NCBI GenBank assembly: GCA_026874595.1
Contig: CM049310.1
Span: 52,530,558 to 52,594,557 of the forward strand
Direction of reading: 5' to 3'
DNA length: 64,000 nucleotides
From: Sipunculus nudus
Taxonomy: Eukaryota > Annelida > Sipuncula > Golfingiida > Sipunculidae
The first letter of the stretch is position 1. The number at the start of each line of letters is the position of its first letter. The translations under genes were made by a program, and so were the position numbers. This document shows positions 62,343 to 64,000 of this stretch, piece by piece. Below the pieces are notes generated by a model, which had not been told where the DNA came from, did no database searches, and worked only from the letters and a program-made list of their open reading frames with translations.

Positions 62343-62372
62343 TGGCAGCGGTGGGATTCGAACCCACGCCTT
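62343..62372 (-). pseudogene. tRNA-Leu fragment (3' half only)
   Basis: Retains the T arm and 3' acceptor strand (GGGTTCGAATCCCACCGC). The remaining ~50 bp, including the anticodon arm and 5' half, are deleted, joining directly to the normal CCTGTTTCCGTC flank. Its position in the array and its flanks show it was a UAG-type member. Confidence 0.8.
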
Positions 62373-63463
62373 CCTGTTTCCGTCTTAGGACAATCGTGCA
62401 TGGCAAGTCTCTACAGCTGAATGCGACAGATCCATACTCCCTCAAGTACTGAACTCGTCATCTTCTCGTGCAGACGTAGGTCCAGACCATGTACTACATA
62501 GAAAATGAGCAATAAAGTTATACACGCAACATCTGGAGAAATCTCATCAAGATTATCCAGGACGTAAATATAAAGGTATGTGAAACTTAGGTTGTCATCT
62601 TCTGCTGTTTTTCCACTCTCAGCATGAAAATGAATGAATGCCATGATCACATATGACAGTGGTAATACAATTAACAACTGATACAACTGTAGACAAAATC
62701 AACAAGAATGATAGGAGGGTTATCTTAACACATCTTTGTTGCCACATGTATTCTTTCATTCTTTATTTAACACCTCATGGATGTAAGTTTATATTATTAT
62801 AATTTGATTTTGGGAAAACAAAACAGTTCAAACAGTCACCTGTATAATGAAAAATCCATATGCCCCCGCCTGATCAGTAAATACATTTAATGTATACCTA
62901 AATTTTGCAATATGAATCGAATGATGGGAGACGTACCAGAAGATGGATTTCGGGGCATTTCATCTTAATCTGTATAATCCTTTGCTCCAGATCTGCACAG
63001 AAATTCCTAAGCATCCTGGCCAATTGAAATATCTGCATGTGAAAATAAAGGGAACTAAACAGAGCGTGTGTTTTTCAAACCGGTCTACAAATAAAGCTAT
63101 TCCTACATCTTGGGTGGACATAAATAGAAAAAGGGCTAATAGAAAAGTGTTAATTACATGTGAAAATGTTGATTAGAGAATTATCTGCACATTTCAATTG
63201 ATCTGCACCAAAATAATGAGGTGAGTTGTTGGACTGGAATATGAGGATTTTGCTGAATCGTTTAGATATGTATAGTATTGATTTTGTATATGATACCGGG
63301 ACGTTGAAAAGAGCCAGAACGAACTATTCCTAGTGTTTATTAATGTTGTACTGACCCCCGTCGCTGTAAAGGTAAATATCATGATGTGTTGTAAAAATGG
63401 CCCTGGCGGTAGACTTTTGAAGAGCCGTTAAGCATTGACCGTACTTGAAATAAAAAGAATCAG

Positions 63464-63545
63464 TGGCAGCGGTGGGATTCGAACCCACGCCTCCGAAGAG
63501 ACTGGTGCCTTAAACCAGCGCCTTAGACCGCTCGGCCACGCTACC
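63464..63545 (-). tRNA. tRNA-Leu(AAG), canonical
   Basis: 82 nt; all four arms pair fully: acceptor GGTAGCG/CGCTGCC, D arm GCC..GGC, anticodon stem CTGGT/ACCAG with loop TTAAGGC (AAG), variable arm CTC-TTC-GGAG, T arm GTGGG/CCCAC. A T5 terminator follows within 20 nt. Intact internal A and B boxes. Best preserved gene of the array. Confidence 0.93.
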
Positions 63546-63902
63546 TGTGTACCAAGCATTTTTAAACCACACGATCTTCCCTCGCTATCGTGAGCGATGA
63601 TACAGCACAAATCCGCTTTTCCTTATTGAAGAGAAATTCGAATGGTTAGATTTTAATAATCAGAGCGTGAGGATCTTGCAATGGTCATTGAAAAAACCTG
63701 GGCTTGTTTCCTTTCATTAGGACTTTCATATGTGTTGCTTTGCTTGTTGATAGACCAGGATGAAAAAATAATATCCACACGTGGACAAGAATGTGAGCTT
63801 TATATTTGGAAAAACAAATGATTCTTTCCTTCAGAAAAAAACATTCACCCTGACAACAACTCACAGACAAAGACACCGGCGTGACAGAAAAGAAGTGTGA
63901 CA

Positions 63903-63984
63903 TGGCAGCGGTGGGATTCGAACCCAGGCCTCCGAAGAGACTGGTGCCTAAAACCAGCGCCTTAGACCACTCGGCCACGCTACC
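63903..63984 (-). tRNA. tRNA-Leu(UAG)
   Basis: 82 nt; anticodon loop TTTAGGC (TAG), decoding CUA. Acceptor, D, anticodon and variable arms are paired. One C-C mismatch at the outer T-stem pair; T loop TTCGAAT intact. A TTTT terminator lies ~15 nt downstream. Probably functional. Confidence 0.85.
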
Positions 63985-64000
63985 TGTTTCCGTCTAAGGA

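Larger units (their letters stand above)
58960..63984. repeat. Tandem tRNA-Leu array (units of ~1.3-1.6 kb)
   Basis: Each unit holds a UAG-type and an AAG-type tRNA-Leu gene on the minus strand. Matching flanks: 59281-59470 with 62391-62580 (AAGTCTCTACAGCTGAATGC, TACTGAACTCGTCATCTTCT), and 59700-60300 with 62980-63600. The UAG members are at 59182, 62343 (broken) and 63903; the AAG members at 60172 and 63464. The array is interrupted by a non-LTR element at 60.3-62.1 kb and continues past the window edge. Confidence 0.85.

Overview
The window is animal nuclear DNA, most likely from a mollusc and probably a bivalve. It is AT-rich, with spliced genes, long (TA)n tracts, satellite-bearing Helentron-type elements like the 'pearl' elements of oysters, and many short inverted-repeat transposons. 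The species cannot be told from the sequence.

Left part (1-21 kb): the last four recognisable exons of a 1-acylglycerol-3-phosphate acyltransferase gene (AGPAT1/2 type, + strand, 1726-5937). About 15 kb without a recognisable gene follows. That stretch holds a satellite built on the palindrome GGTGGCGCCACC (7.9-9.06 kb), short inverted-repeat elements, tRNA-derived repeats and a repeat carrying CAAGATGGCGGCC.

Centre (21-58 kb): three monocarboxylate-transporter-like genes (SLC16, major facilitator superfamily) lie head-to-tail on the minus strand: A 30842..21139, B 47308..42251, C 57266..53233. Each has five exons with identical splice phases, and exons 2 and 3 are exactly 144 nt in all three. 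B and C are recent copies made by a segmental duplication (41.36-48.06 kb against 49.89-58.05 kb). A truncated Ty3/gypsy element fills the junction. A is older, and its fourth intron has grown to 6.7 kb by nested transposons: a Helentron-type satellite element and a 3.2 kb foldback-like element with ~330 bp inverted arms that itself hosts three more elements. Between A and B lies a tandem array of one inverted-repeat transposon (34.85-37.56 kb).

Right part (58.9-64 kb): a tandem array of ~1.3-1.6 kb units, each carrying a tRNA-Leu(UAG) and a tRNA-Leu(AAG) gene on the minus strand. The array runs off the right edge. A 5'-truncated non-LTR retrotransposon has inserted inside one tRNA-Leu gene and is flanked by a ~66 bp duplication that leaves a full-length tRNA on one side.

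I see no new multi-gene molecular system. The strongest material is genome-structural: a Helentron-type insertion dated by an empty site in the paralogous unit, the foldback-like element, the arrayed transposon, the retrotransposon in a tRNA gene, and the SLC16 duplicates whose changes concentrate in the central loop.
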